Source of the DNA: Pseudomaricurvus alkylphenolicus
Lineage (GTDB): Bacteria > Pseudomonadota > Gammaproteobacteria > Pseudomonadales > Cellvibrionaceae
Direction of reading: 5' to 3'
DNA: 64,000 bases
Assembly: GCF_011683955.1 (NCBI RefSeq)
Contig: NZ_JAAQPI010000001.1
Location: forward strand, 1,116,001 to 1,180,000
Shown here: piece after piece, positions 1 to 9,104 of the stretch
Numbering within the stretch: position 1 is the stretch's first letter
Layout of the letters: each line of letters begins with the position of its first letter
Made by a program: the position numbers and the translations under genes
The notes under the pieces: model-generated
Database searches by the model: none
Seen by the model: only the letters and a program-made list of their open reading frames with translations
Told to the model about the DNA's origin: nothing

Positions 1-341
1 GCGTAGAGATAGCGTTCAGCCAGTTGCCGCTGACCCACCAGGCGCTGCACCCAGCGCCGCCGCAAGGAGCCGGCACGCAGCAGCAGTGCCTGGGCGATAA
101 CGCTGAGGCGTTCATTGTCTGCAGTGTTCTTGTCGAGACGGTCTTCAACAGTGCCGAGCGCTGGCAAATAAATACTGCGGCCGTCCGAATAGGCGCGGTA
201 CTTGTGGCTGCCATGCCAGTGTACGGTGACCGCCCGCCCGGCCACCGCACTGGCGATCAGATTATAGTGGTGCAGCGATGACGAATCGGGCTCGCCGGCA
301 CTGGTCGCGTCATGGCCGCGACTGTCAGTCCCCGTCAGCAT
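1..341 (-). CDS. NorD/CbbO-like VWA-domain protein, N-terminal part (cut by window edge)
   Basis: An open frame on the minus strand runs without a stop to the window edge. It begins at ATG 341 or at GTG 353, which overlaps the stop of the upstream AAA+ ATPase. The visible ~113 residues include the stretches LIASAVAGRAVTVHW and AYSDGRSIYLPA, which resemble the start of NorD/CbbO-type proteins. Members of that family carry a C-terminal von Willebrand factor A domain, which here would lie beyond the edge. NorQ/CbbQ ATPases and NorD/CbbO VWA proteins work as pairs that remodel or insert metal into a target enzyme. The overlap with the ATPase gene supports that pairing. The target enzyme is not in the window, so whether it is nitric oxide reductase, Rubisco or something else is unknown. 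Confidence 0.6.
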   Translation of the reverse strand, partial: MLTGTDSRGHDATSAGEPDSSSLHHYNLIASAVAGRAVTVHWHGSHKYRAYSDGRSIYLPALGTVEDRLDKNTADNERLSVIAQALLLRAGSLRRRWVQRLVGQRQLAERYLY

Positions 342-349
342 CACTGGGG

Positions 350-1153
350 TCACCCGGCAATATAGGTATTGACGATTTCCCTGAGACTGGCGCTGACCGT
401 CGCATCGTCACACAGCGGGCCGATCATGCCCGCCTCGACGGCTTCCCGGGGGGACAGCCCGGCCTGCATCAGATCGGCGGCGGCAATCAGCGAGCGGGTG
501 GAAGACACCTCGGGCAGCCCGGGGATGTCCAGTTGCCGAATGGCGCTGGCCAGGCGCACCAGATCCTCGGCGATGTTCTCGGCGATGCCGGTTTCATTAA
601 GGATGACGGACCGCTCCACCTCGGCCGGGGGAAAGTTCAGTTCGATGGAGACCATGCGCTGGCGGGTCGAGGGTTTGAGATCTTTGAGAATGCTCTGGTA
701 ACCGGGGTTGTAGGACACCACCAGCATAAACTCGGGCTGCGCTTTCAGTGCCTCACCCAGGCGGTCCACGTACAGCTCCCGGCGATGGTCGGTGAGGGCG
801 TGGATGGCCACGGTGGTATCAGCGCGTGCTTCCACCACCTCATCGAGATAGCAGATGGCACCCTCGCGCACGGCGCGGGTCAGGGGGCCGTCCATCCACT
901 CGGTATCGCCGCCCTTGAGCAGGTAGCGCCCCAGCAGGTCGGCAGAGGTCAGGTCTTCATGGCAGGAGACGGTGATCAGCGGCCGATCCAGCTCGGCGGC
1001 CATGGCCTCCACAAAGCGGGTTTTGCCCACCCCGGTGGGGCCCTTGAGCATGACGGCGTGACGGCTCTGGTAAGCGGCCCGGAAGATGGCTTTTTCGTTG
1101 CCGACGTCTTTGTAAAAGGGAATGTTGCTCACGTTTACCTCACAGCGGATCAT
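350..1153 (-). CDS. MoxR-type AAA+ ATPase, CbbQ/NirQ/NorQ family
   Basis: A 267-residue ATPase with Walker A GPTGVGKT at residues 38-45 and Walker B ending CYLDEV around 101-106. It is followed by the sensor region FMLVVSYNPGYQS and a CbbQ-type C-terminal part with a NorQ-like STRSLIAAADLMQAG segment. The length is normal for CbbQ/NorQ proteins. These ATPases act in the cytoplasm with a VWA partner to activate an enzyme complex. The partner-like gene overlaps its 3' end, which indicates translational coupling. The gene is divergent from the RND adaptor, and the shared region of about 165 bp contains a TATAAT at 1181-1186. The exact client enzyme cannot be told: no norB, norC or cbbL is visible, although NorE/NorF-like genes lie at 19-20 kb. 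Confidence 0.85.
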   Translation of the reverse strand: MIRCEVNVSNIPFYKDVGNEKAIFRAAYQSRHAVMLKGPTGVGKTRFVEAMAAELDRPLITVSCHEDLTSADLLGRYLLKGGDTEWMDGPLTRAVREGAICYLDEVVEARADTTVAIHALTDHRRELYVDRLGEALKAQPEFMLVVSYNPGYQSILKDLKPSTRQRMVSIELNFPPAEVERSVILNETGIAENIAEDLVRLASAIRQLDIPGLPEVSSTRSLIAAADLMQAGLSPREAVEAGMIGPLCDDATVSASLREIVNTYIAG

Positions 1154-1318
1154 CCGCCTCTTGCCATAGGACGTGTGCCATATAATATGGGCACGAAAAG
1201 AACTGATAAATACAATGATCTAGCGTATTATAAGGGTAATAGTGTTAAAGTAGTAGTGGTATGGGGCTCGGAGGCTCCAACCACGTTTCTGAACCAGCTT
1301 CTTTTCTGGAGTAGAAAT

Positions 1319-2407
1319 TTGAATTTCCGCAGTAGCACCGCCCCTTGCGACAATGGCCTTAGGGTCCTGATATGTATCTTCGGTTTATCATGGTTACTGG
1401 GCGGTTGTTCGTCCTCAGACGGCGACACGGAAGTGCGCCTGGTTCGTCCGGTAAAAACGCTCGTATTGCAGACGCCAGAACAACAGTTAACGGTCAGCTT
1501 CCCGGGCCGGCTCGAACCCGTGCATGAGGTAAACCTGGCCTTTGAGGTCCCCGGCCGGCTGGAGCACTTGCCTGTCAGCGTCGGCGACAGTGTGACCGAA
1601 GGCGCCCTGATCGCCCAACTTAACCAGGAAGCCTACCGGGCCAGACTGGAAGCCACCAAGGCTCGCTACCATCAGGCGCGCAGCGACAGTCAGCGGCTGC
1701 AGACCCTATTGGCGACCAATAACGTTTCCCAAAATCAAGTGGACGAAGCCCGGACCCGCCTGGACGTCGCCTCCAGCCAGCTGGCCCTGGACACCAAGGC
1801 CTATGCTGACACCACTTTGCGCGCCCCCTTTGACGGCCAGGTGGTGGCCGTCTATCTGGACAACTTTACTTATCTCCCGGCTTCCACTCAGGTGGCGCGA
1901 CTGGTGGATCTATCGCAATTTGAAGTCTGGGTGGATGTGCCGGAACGCTTTGCCAAACTGCGCTCCCGACTGGTGGAGCATCGCGCCTACGTAGAGGTGG
2001 ACGCCTTTCCTGGACAGTGGATCGAGGCACGCTTTAAAGAGTTTGGTCACGAGGCCTCCCGCCAGACCCGCACCTACCCCGCCAGTTTTGTAATTGACCG
2101 CAATGATGCCTTCTCGCTGTTGCCCGGAATGTCCGCCAAAGTGCGGGTGGAAGTGGAACGCAAGCCTCTGGGCCTGCCCGAGGGATTGCAGGTGCCGGTC
2201 AGTGCTGTGTTTACCCGTCCGGCTCAGCACCAGAGTGCGGTGTGGGTGGTGGAAGAGGATCGTATTGTTTATCGGGAAATTGTGCTGGGTGACGCTCAGG
2301 GTGAACACATAGAGGTAACCGAGGGGCTGGCGGCCGGCGAAGAAATTGTCATTGCCGGTGTTCATCAGCTCAAGGAAGGGCAGGCTGTATCGGAGCGGGT
2401 GCACTGA
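1319..2407 (+). CDS. RND efflux periplasmic adaptor lipoprotein (membrane fusion protein)
   Basis: A 362-residue protein of the HlyD/AcrA adaptor family. It has a lipoprotein signal with the lipobox-like LLGGC around residue 27-32, and a lipoyl/barrel-sandwich half FPGRLEPVHEVNLAFEVPGR. A helical hairpin with SDSQRLQTLLATNNVSQNQVDEA is followed by the second half TLRAPFDGQVVAVY. The reading frame stays open far upstream, opposite the AAA+ gene, but that extension lacks family similarity. I chose TTG 1319 because GGAG lies 8 nt before it and the length then fits the family. ATG 1187 is the alternative start. The stop overlaps the ATG of the pump gene (TGATG), so the two are co-translated. The adaptor links the inner-membrane pump to an outer-membrane channel; no TolC-type gene is present here. 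Confidence 0.82.
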   Translation: MNFRSSTAPCDNGLRVLICIFGLSWLLGGCSSSDGDTEVRLVRPVKTLVLQTPEQQLTVSFPGRLEPVHEVNLAFEVPGRLEHLPVSVGDSVTEGALIAQLNQEAYRARLEATKARYHQARSDSQRLQTLLATNNVSQNQVDEARTRLDVASSQLALDTKAYADTTLRAPFDGQVVAVYLDNFTYLPASTQVARLVDLSQFEVWVDVPERFAKLRSRLVEHRAYVEVDAFPGQWIEARFKEFGHEASRQTRTYPASFVIDRNDAFSLLPGMSAKVRVEVERKPLGLPEGLQVPVSAVFTRPAQHQSAVWVVEEDRIVYREIVLGDAQGEHIEVTEGLAAGEEIVIAGVHQLKEGQAVSERVH

Positions 2408-5400
2408 TGGCTGCCGATAACCTCAACCTGGCCAGGTTCAGTCTAAACAATCCCCAACTGGTGTACTTTGCCGCCTTTGTGTTGGCACTGTCCGGGGTGT
2501 TCAGTTATCTCAGCATGGGCTGGCTGGAAGATCCGGACATTTCGGTAAAATCCGCGGTGGTGTTGGTGGACTACCCGGGGGCATCGCCGGAGGAAGTGGA
2601 GCTGGAGGTGGTGGAGCCGCTGGAAACCAAGCTGCAGGAGATGCCGCAGATCAAGCATATTGCTTCCCTCAGTCGCGATGGTCGCGCCATCCTGCGAGTT
2701 GATATCAAGGACGAATACTGGACACCTAAACTGCCTCAAGTCTGGGACGAGCTACGGCGCAAGGTCAGAGACGTGCAACCGCTGCTGCCCAGTGGCGTAC
2801 GCCCGCCGGTGATCAAGGACGACTATGGCTCGGTGTTCGGTTTTGTATTGGCAGTCAGCAGCGATGGCTTCAGCCAGAGTGAATTGCAGGAAACCGCACG
2901 CGAACTGCGGCGCGAACTCAACCTGATGTCGCAGGTGGCGCGGGTGGATCTGTGGGGTATGCAGCAGCGCCAGGTGGTGATCGAACTGCTGCCCTCGGAG
3001 CTGACCGCCTTCAAAGTCAACGAGGCCGCGATTGCGCGGGCCTTCAGCCAGTACAACCTGATTGTGGATGCGGGTGCCCTGGAAATTGGTGAGCGCCAAT
3101 ACGCGCTGAGCGTCTCCGGCGAGGCCAAAAGCCTTGAAGATCTGCGCCAGATGCTGGTGTCGGCGGTGGATGATCGGGGCCATCGGGAGCTGGTGCGCTT
3201 TGGCGATGTGGCTCGCTTCCGTTACGACTACGCCGATCCGGCCACCGAAGTATTTCGCAATAACGGTTTGCCTGGCGTGGCGCTCGCGATCGCGCCGATT
3301 CAGGGCGCCAATATCGTGCAGGTGGGTTATCGACTCGATCAGCGTTTGCAGGAGTTGCAGGCGGAGTTGCCCATCGGGCTGACGCTGCAAAAAGTTGCCT
3401 GGCAGTCGGACTATGTGGCCGATGCGGTCAAGGGCTTTATGCTCAGTCTGGTGCAGGCGGTACTCATCGTATTTGCCGTATTAAGCGTGACTATGGGTCT
3501 TCGCATGGGTTTGCTGATCGGCGGCATTGGCCTGGGGCTGACGGTGCTCGGCAGTATGACCTTGATGCAGGCGCTGGAGCTGAATTTGCACCGCGTCTCC
3601 CTCGGTGCGTTGGTGGTGGCCATGGGAATGATGGTGGACAACGCCATCGTGGTGGCCGATGGGTTTGTGGTGCGCGTGCAGCGGGGTATGTCACGTCTGG
3701 AAGCGGCCGTTGAAGCCGCGCATCAGCCGGGCTGGCCGTTACTGGGGGCCACCATTGTGGCGGCCATGGCGTTTTATCCGGTGTTTGGCTCCGATGCCAG
3801 TGCCGCAGAGTACAGCCGCAGTTTGTTTTTGGTTGTGGGTTTGTCGCTGCTGCTGAGTTGGGTGGTATCGCAAACCATTATTCCACTGTTATGCGCGCGT
3901 TTGCTGCCGGTATCGGCGGCGAGTGAAGACGGCAGCGCCAGCGGTTTTGTGAGCCGAGTGCAGGGGCGTTTTCAAAGCGTCATCATATGGGTCATGAGGC
4001 GCCGATTGTTCACCCTGCTGATTCTGGGTGGTGTCTTTGTGACGTCACTGTTGGTGTCCAATCAGGTAGAGAAACAGTTCTTTCCCACCGCCAAACGCGA
4101 TCAGTTTATGGTCGACTACTGGGCACCGGAAGGCACCCGCCTGGCGGTGGTGTCGGAGCGCTTGCAAGCCCTGGAAGCGGATCTGCTGGCACAGTCGAGC
4201 GTCGCTTCCGTGAGCAGCTTCATTGGTCAGGGCGCGCCGCGTTTTTATTTGCCCATCGATCCCGAACTGCCGAACCCCAGCTTTGGTCAGCTGCTGGTCA
4301 CGGTGGAGGATGCGGCTGTGGTAAAAGACACTATCGCCGCGTTTGAACAAGGGTTGGCGCAAAGACACCAGGAGGCGTTTGTGCGCGTACGCCAGTTCGG
4401 CGTGGGCGCGGCGCCCAAATGGCCGGTGGAAATACGCGTGGTGGGTCCGGCCAATGCTGAGCTGAATGTGCTCCGAAGTATCGCCGAGCAGGTCAAGACC
4501 AGTATTGAGGCGCATCCCGAAGTACAGGTGGTGATCGACAACTGGCGCCAGCGCAGTTTGCGCATGGCTTCCAGTTACAGTGCGGAAGAGGGTGGCTGGA
4601 CCGGGGTTGGCCGTGAAGACGTGGCCCGGGCCTTAAAGCGCAGCCTCGATGGCGAAACCGTCGGCGCCCTGCGCAAGGGTGACGAGCAGCACGCCATTGT
4701 TCTCAAAACTGCCAGTGATGTCGACGCCGGCAATCCGTTGCAGCAGGTACAGGTTCGTTCCGCTTCTCAGTCCGTCAGCATACCGCTGTTGCAGATCAAC
4801 AAATCCACCGACTGGGAATGGTACGATCCGATTATCTGGCACCACGACCGACGCCGGGCCATTACCCTGCAGGCGGCCACCGATGGCAGCGATGGTGTTA
4901 CGGTGGTGGCGCAGTTAAAGCCCACTCTGGAGGCGTTGCCACTGCCGGACGGCTATCACATCGAACTGGCCGGGGAATATCAGACCAACAACGACACTTT
5001 GTATTCCATGGCCGAGGGGCTGCCCGTCGCCCTGGCGGTGATGACCCTGGTGGTGGTCGGGCTGTTTAACGGCTATCGCGCCAGTGTGTTGGTGTTTGCC
5101 GTACTGCCGTTTGCGCTGATCGGCGTCTTCTTCGGTCATTGGATCACCGGTGTGCCCTTGAGTTTTGTATCCACGCTGGGCATCTACAGCCTGGCGGGCA
5201 TGATGATCAAAAATTCCGTGGTGTTGCTCGATCAGGTCAAGTTGAACATGGCGCAAAACATGTTGCCCTATGAAGCCCTGGTGGACGCGGCACGGTCCCG
5301 GCTGATGCCGGTGGTCAACGCCAGCCTCACTACCGTGCTGGGGTTGATTCCATTACTCCAAGATGTGTTCTGGAAATCCATGGCCGTGACCATTATGTTC

Positions 5401-5508
5401 GGGTTGATGGCCGGGGTGGTGATTACGATGTTGATTGTGCCGGTGGGGTATGGGTTGTTGTTTGGGGTGAGGGCGGAATCTTCTAAAACACGTTATAGCG
5501 ATCATTAG
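2407..5508 (+). CDS. RND family efflux pump permease (AcrB-like)
   Basis: A 1033-residue inner-membrane transporter of typical RND length, with the usual layout: TM1 near the N-terminus, a large periplasmic loop beginning VDYPGASPEEVELEVV, then TM2-6, a second loop and TM7-12. The proton-relay Asp of TM4 is seen in VVAMGMMVDNAIVVADGF, and the TM10/11 Lys in LAGMMIKNSVVLLDQ. The family uses the proton gradient to export hydrophobic compounds together with the adaptor encoded immediately upstream (1-nt stop/start overlap). The sequence looks closer to the many uncharacterised HAE-1-type pumps than to AcrB itself, and the substrate is unknown. No regulator sits directly beside the pair. Confidence 0.92.
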   Translation: MAADNLNLARFSLNNPQLVYFAAFVLALSGVFSYLSMGWLEDPDISVKSAVVLVDYPGASPEEVELEVVEPLETKLQEMPQIKHIASLSRDGRAILRVDIKDEYWTPKLPQVWDELRRKVRDVQPLLPSGVRPPVIKDDYGSVFGFVLAVSSDGFSQSELQETARELRRELNLMSQVARVDLWGMQQRQVVIELLPSELTAFKVNEAAIARAFSQYNLIVDAGALEIGERQYALSVSGEAKSLEDLRQMLVSAVDDRGHRELVRFGDVARFRYDYADPATEVFRNNGLPGVALAIAPIQGANIVQVGYRLDQRLQELQAELPIGLTLQKVAWQSDYVADAVKGFMLSLVQAVLIVFAVLSVTMGLRMGLLIGGIGLGLTVLGSMTLMQALELNLHRVSLGALVVAMGMMVDNAIVVADGFVVRVQRGMSRLEAAVEAAHQPGWPLLGATIVAAMAFYPVFGSDASAAEYSRSLFLVVGLSLLLSWVVSQTIIPLLCARLLPVSAASEDGSASGFVSRVQGRFQSVIIWVMRRRLFTLLILGGVFVTSLLVSNQVEKQFFPTAKRDQFMVDYWAPEGTRLAVVSERLQALEADLLAQSSVASVSSFIGQGAPRFYLPIDPELPNPSFGQLLVTVEDAAVVKDTIAAFEQGLAQRHQEAFVRVRQFGVGAAPKWPVEIRVVGPANAELNVLRSIAEQVKTSIEAHPEVQVVIDNWRQRSLRMASSYSAEEGGWTGVGREDVARALKRSLDGETVGALRKGDEQHAIVLKTASDVDAGNPLQQVQVRSASQSVSIPLLQINKSTDWEWYDPIIWHHDRRRAITLQAATDGSDGVTVVAQLKPTLEALPLPDGYHIELAGEYQTNNDTLYSMAEGLPVALAVMTLVVVGLFNGYRASVLVFAVLPFALIGVFFGHWITGVPLSFVSTLGIYSLAGMMIKNSVVLLDQVKLNMAQNMLPYEALVDAARSRLMPVVNASLTTVLGLIPLLQDVFWKSMAVTIMFGLMAGVVITMLIVPVGYGLLFGVRAESSKTRYSDH

Positions 5509-5530
5509 AGCGTCTTGGAGATCTAATGTA

Positions 5531-5589
5531 CGTTTAAACGAGTGATATAAGGTGTGGATCTATTATCCACTTTAACGTATATTAATACG
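5531..5589. promoter_or_regulatory. Palindrome cluster before the hipB-like gene (putative operator)
   Basis: Three inverted repeats lie in the 116 bp before the HipB-like start: the perfect palindrome CGTTTAAACG at 5531-5540, GTGGAT-N5-ATCCAC at 5554-5570, and CGTAT-N4-ATACG at 5576-5589. HipB-type antitoxins are known to repress their own operon by binding repeated inverted repeats between promoter and gene. Which of these is the real operator is inference. Confidence 0.45.
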
Positions 5590-5624
5590 CATTAAGTCCT
5601 TTAATAACCGTTAAAACGTCTTTT

Positions 5625-5972
5625 ATGGATATTGACCTTTCTTCGAAAACTGACCAGGAGGTCATAGAGTTCCTGGGTCAGCAATTCGACATTCTCAGGC
5701 GAACCAAGGCTATCCAGGACCAGGAGCTGCTTGAGCGTGGAGGGGCACACGCGGAATCCCTGAATAAATTCAGGCAGGGTACGGGCAACCCCACCTTAAA
5801 AACACTCATTCGTCTGTTACGGGGTATCGGTGAGCTGGATCGCCTTGAGGTTTTGATGCGTGCGCCAGAGCCCGATTTCCGACCCAGCGGCCAAGCAGTG
5901 AAGCCACTTCCCAAACGAATCAAAAAACCGGTCAAGCCGACTAAACCAATCATGGATTGGAAATCGAAATGA
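5625..5972 (+). CDS. HipB-like XRE-family antitoxin/regulator
   Basis: A 115-residue protein with a helix-turn-helix core. Residues ~12-75 read as an XRE domain (LGQQFDILRRTKAIQDQELLE, then SLNKFRQGTGNPTLKTLIRLL) and are followed by a basic, Pro/Lys-rich tail (KPLPKRIKKPVKPTKP). Its last codons overlap the start of the HipA-like gene by an ATGA junction. The order small HTH gene then HipA kinase matches HipBA-type toxin-antitoxin operons, where HipB neutralises HipA and autorepresses the operon. No clear ribosome site precedes ATG 5625. The HTH is less canonical than in E. coli HipB, so the assignment rests largely on the partner gene. Confidence 0.7.
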   Translation: MDIDLSSKTDQEVIEFLGQQFDILRRTKAIQDQELLERGGAHAESLNKFRQGTGNPTLKTLIRLLRGIGELDRLEVLMRAPEPDFRPSGQAVKPLPKRIKKPVKPTKPIMDWKSK

Positions 5973-7282
5973 GCCTATCTCGCGTTGAGGTGAAGCTGTG
6001 GGGGCTTACGGTTGGCTATCTCGCCTACGCTCCCGGACAGCGCGACGTTGCCACCTTTGAGTACAGCGATGGGTTTGTCAACGCGCCGGTAGAAATTTCC
6101 CCGATTACCCTGCCCAACCGACAACAATTGCACCGCTTTGACGAAATCAGTCGCAATACCTTTAAAGGCATTCCCGGCATCTTTGCTGACAGCTTGCCAG
6201 ATAAGTACGGCAATCAGTTAATCGATCTGTTTATGGCGGACAGAAATATTGCCGCCTCAGAAGTCACTGCTCTGGACCGCTTGCTGTATGTTGGCAATCG
6301 CGGCATGGGTGCTCTGGAGTACCATCCGATTGAACCAGTCAGCGATGGGGTCAATGCGTCCCTGAGGCTGGAACTGAATGAACTGGCGGAGTTGGCTGAT
6401 CGGGTTCTGAAAAAAAAGAGTGATTTGGCTGACGCTTTGAAGCGTGCCGATGATCGCGGCAAAGCGCTGACGGTGATACGAGTGGGTTCCAGTGCTGGCG
6501 GGGCACGTTCAAAAGCACTCGTCGCCACAGACACACAGGGTGGTCTCTATGATGGCACCGTGGATCATGGACCTGGTTTTCGTTACTGGATGCTGAAGTT
6601 CGACAGCGAAGACAACAAGGATCGCGACCATAAAGACCCCAAGGGAATGACCAAGGTTGAGTATATCTATTCCAGGATTGCCCGCATGGTTGATATTAAT
6701 ATTCCCGAGACGGACTACATGGAGGATGGGGGTGATTTCCACTACCTGATCGAGCGATTTGATCGGCGCATTGAAGACGGAGAGTTGGCCAAGGTGCACT
6801 ATGGCAGTTGGTGTGGGTTGGCGCATGCGGACCGGGACACCACGGGTACCAAGTCCTATAAGCAATTAATTGATCTCGCTCGTCAGTTAAACTTGAAACA
6901 GTCGGAGATCGAGCAACTGTATCGACGTGCCGTTTTCAATGTGATTGGAAGAAATCAGGATGATCACACCAAAAACTTCGGTTTTTTAATGGACAAGTCT
7001 GGAAATTGGTCATTAGCGCCTGCGTTTGATATGACCTATTCCTGCGACCCGACAGGGAAGTGGACGCGAGCGCATCAGATTCGATTGAACAACAAGCAGG
7101 ATCACTTTTTCCGAGAAGATCTCATTGCCTTCGGTGAGCAGTGTAATCTGCGCTCGATCAAGGCTGAGCGCATTGTTGACGCTACCCAGCAAGCATTTTC
7201 TCATTTCGAGGACATGGCTCGACAGTTCGAGCTGGGACCAGGGTTGCGGGAAACGATTGTTGCGAATTTGCGTCGTCTGTAG
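5969..7282 (+). CDS. HipA-like Ser/Thr kinase toxin
   Basis: A 437-residue HipA-family protein. The N-terminal subdomain contains GIPGIFADSLPDKYG (residues ~68-81). The Gly-rich ATP loop is GSSAGGARSK at 173-182, the catalytic loop is NQDDHTKNFGF at about 329-339, and the metal-binding Asp is in APAFDM (~D354). All hallmark kinase residues look intact. HipA kinases phosphorylate a cytoplasmic target (glutamyl-tRNA synthetase in E. coli), stopping translation and favouring persistence. The target here is unknown. I chose ATG 5969, which overlaps the antitoxin stop as ATGA, over the in-frame TTG 5957. About 110 bp without recognisable features follow before the next, convergent gene. Confidence 0.88.
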   Translation: MSLSRVEVKLWGLTVGYLAYAPGQRDVATFEYSDGFVNAPVEISPITLPNRQQLHRFDEISRNTFKGIPGIFADSLPDKYGNQLIDLFMADRNIAASEVTALDRLLYVGNRGMGALEYHPIEPVSDGVNASLRLELNELAELADRVLKKKSDLADALKRADDRGKALTVIRVGSSAGGARSKALVATDTQGGLYDGTVDHGPGFRYWMLKFDSEDNKDRDHKDPKGMTKVEYIYSRIARMVDINIPETDYMEDGGDFHYLIERFDRRIEDGELAKVHYGSWCGLAHADRDTTGTKSYKQLIDLARQLNLKQSEIEQLYRRAVFNVIGRNQDDHTKNFGFLMDKSGNWSLAPAFDMTYSCDPTGKWTRAHQIRLNNKQDHFFREDLIAFGEQCNLRSIKAERIVDATQQAFSHFEDMARQFELGPGLRETIVANLRRL

Positions 7283-7389
7283 ATTTCTGGAGACCTAAAA
7301 GGCGTACTATCGCCCGCCCGGAGCTTTCTACAATGTCTGTCTCAGGCGGACGTGAAAGTTGGTTGAGTCAACTGACGAATATGAACTGG

Positions 7390-8988
7390 TTATAGGCCTT
7401 CAAAGCCTTCTTTCAAATCAATCCCCATATCCTGATACATCTTGATCGCCGTCGTGCGCCCTCCCAGAGTTACCATACCGCCCGGGTGCATAAATGGTCC
7501 CACCAAATAAATCTTCTCGATGCCGGGGATGGTGTAGTCAGATATAGAGGGAGTAGGCCGGCGGCCCAGCAATTGCCCTGGCAGTCCGATGCCAAAAATA
7601 TCACCGTGCATCATGCTGGCCGAATGCCGATGATGATCCAATGGCGATTCAACCAGTCGGCCCATAACATTGGAATCGTCAATATTGGTTGCGTAGGTTT
7701 TAAAAACGTCCCAGATATCTTCGGCGTACTGTTGTTTGAGTTCTTCCCACCTTACCGGGTCCTGCTTGTCGTCCAGTATGGGTGCAAACTGATAGACGTA
7801 CATCGCACAGTATTCGTCTTTCGGCACTCGTGTTTTGTCGAAGGTGGACGCACGCATGATCAAGGGGCTGATGTCGTCCTTTTGAGGCAGTTCACCAAAT
7901 CGGAAACCGTCCATTGAACGACGCATTTCTTTCGGATCCTTGCGTTTCATCAATTCGAGGCACATCGTCTCGCGACAGATCTTCGGATCATCGGTACGAA
8001 ACTCCGGCTCGCGATCAAGAGAAACCTGCTGGTTACAGGCGCCGTGATTGCTGAGTCTTACCCAAGTCATTTCCTCTTTGAGTTGGTCGCTCATTTCGGG
8101 AATGACCTTGCCAAGGTTCCAAGGGTGAACGCAAGCAACTACAGCTTCTCTAGCGGAAACATATTCGCCGTCTGACAGATAAACACCTTTCGTCACTCCC
8201 GACTCGACTTTGAGTTTGACCACCTCTGCTTCGGTGCGAACTTCGCCGCCAAAACGTTGGACGCTGCGTGCCAGGGCATTGCTTAGTTCCTGACCACCAC
8301 CAATCGGGTGAACGGCCTGTGTGGTGTGGCACAGCCCTAATAGTTGGTACATGGCTACGCCGGTACCCTTGGTTTCCGGATGTTCCATGGCCTCGGCGAT
8401 CCACTTGAAGTAGTGCATCTGCAGCTCGGGCGATTCAAAGTAATGGGTGATAACATCCCAGGCGCTGCAGAACAGCGAGTTGGCAAGTTCACGGCCCAGG
8501 TGACTCTCTTCGAGCATGCCGAGAAAGGCCGCGGTGGGCAGCGGTGGGTTGGTGGAGCCCATGCCCAGCAGGCCAATCAGAGAAATGCATTTGTCTGCAA
8601 AGGCGGCGTAGGTTTCTGCATCTCTGGTGGAGAATTTGGCAATGCTCTCACAGGTACGGTCAACCTCCTTAAAGGTCGCCAGTACGCTGCCATCATCAAA
8701 CAGAGAAGTGAACATGGCGTCCCAGTGACCGAATTCAAGCCCCTCTTTGGCATAGAGGCCCAACTCGTCAGCGGTGAGAGTTGGGCTATTAATACAACCG
8801 GAGTAACTGGTCGCATGGGTGTCGTGAATAAATCCAGGGGCGACTTCAACGGAGACAGCGCCACCACCGCACTGGGCATTCTTTTCCAGCACCAGCACAC
8901 TCTTGCCTGCCTTGGCCATATAGGCTGCGGTGGTAAGGGAATTGGAACCGCCGCCAACGACGACAATATCATATTGGGGTGAGGTCAT
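7390..8988 (-). CDS. Phytoene-desaturase-like FAD-dependent oxidoreductase (type 'GGGSNSL')
   Basis: A 532-residue flavoprotein. The N-terminal Rossmann motif VVVGGGSNSL (residues ~9-18) has its ribose-binding Glu in VLVLEKN. The C-terminus has the FAD-closing motif IYLVGPFMHPGGMVTLGGR. The family (CrtI/PYROXD2-like, amine-oxidase superfamily) desaturates, isomerises or oxidises hydrophobic substrates. It is a close relative of the gene at 53732, sharing SVLVLEKN.QCGGG and the ending region LLGRRPTPSISDY. I chose ATG 8988, preceded by AGAGAGAAG, over an upstream TTG. A TAGTAM-N6-KTACTA-type site lies 57 bp before the start, the same distance as before the relative at 53732. No carotenoid synthesis genes are nearby, so a carotenoid substrate is unlikely. 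Confidence 0.82.
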   Translation of the reverse strand: MTSPQYDIVVVGGGSNSLTTAAYMAKAGKSVLVLEKNAQCGGGAVSVEVAPGFIHDTHATSYSGCINSPTLTADELGLYAKEGLEFGHWDAMFTSLFDDGSVLATFKEVDRTCESIAKFSTRDAETYAAFADKCISLIGLLGMGSTNPPLPTAAFLGMLEESHLGRELANSLFCSAWDVITHYFESPELQMHYFKWIAEAMEHPETKGTGVAMYQLLGLCHTTQAVHPIGGGQELSNALARSVQRFGGEVRTEAEVVKLKVESGVTKGVYLSDGEYVSAREAVVACVHPWNLGKVIPEMSDQLKEEMTWVRLSNHGACNQQVSLDREPEFRTDDPKICRETMCLELMKRKDPKEMRRSMDGFRFGELPQKDDISPLIMRASTFDKTRVPKDEYCAMYVYQFAPILDDKQDPVRWEELKQQYAEDIWDVFKTYATNIDDSNVMGRLVESPLDHHRHSASMMHGDIFGIGLPGQLLGRRPTPSISDYTIPGIEKIYLVGPFMHPGGMVTLGGRTTAIKMYQDMGIDLKEGFEGL

Positions 8989-9044
8989 TGCGAACTTCTC
9001 TCTAGCTGTCCAAAAGGGTATCAAAGCAGTAATGCTTGCAGATA

Positions 9045-9062
9045 TAATAAACTAGAGTACTA
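9045..9062. promoter_or_regulatory. Shared palindrome TAGTAM-N6-KTACTA, copy 1
   Basis: An 18-bp imperfect palindrome, TAATAA-N6-GTACTA on the plus strand, in the divergent promoter between the flavin oxidoreductase (57 bp from its start) and the binding-protein gene (43 bp from its start). Its half-sites match three other sites in the window (14191, 53658, 60179). That it is an operator is inference from recurrence and constant position. Confidence 0.5.
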
Positions 9063-9104
9063 TATGTGTGAGTTCTACTCAATGCTTGTGCGGAGGTTTT
9101 GAGT

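Noticed and set aside
1-1153. A denitrification (nor) operon
   Set aside because: NorQ/NorD-like and, far away, NorE/NorF-like genes are present, but no norB or norC; the assignment stays at family level.
1161-1186. Promoter TTGCCA...TATAAT for the RND operon
   Set aside because: The -10 box is perfect, but the 14-bp spacing is too short for a standard sigma-70 promoter, so it is mentioned only in passing.
278-1318. Very long N-terminal extension of the RND adaptor frame
   Set aside because: It runs opposite the well-supported AAA+ ATPase gene, has low-complexity Gly/His/Gln composition typical of an antisense frame, and the adaptor family length fits a start near 1319.
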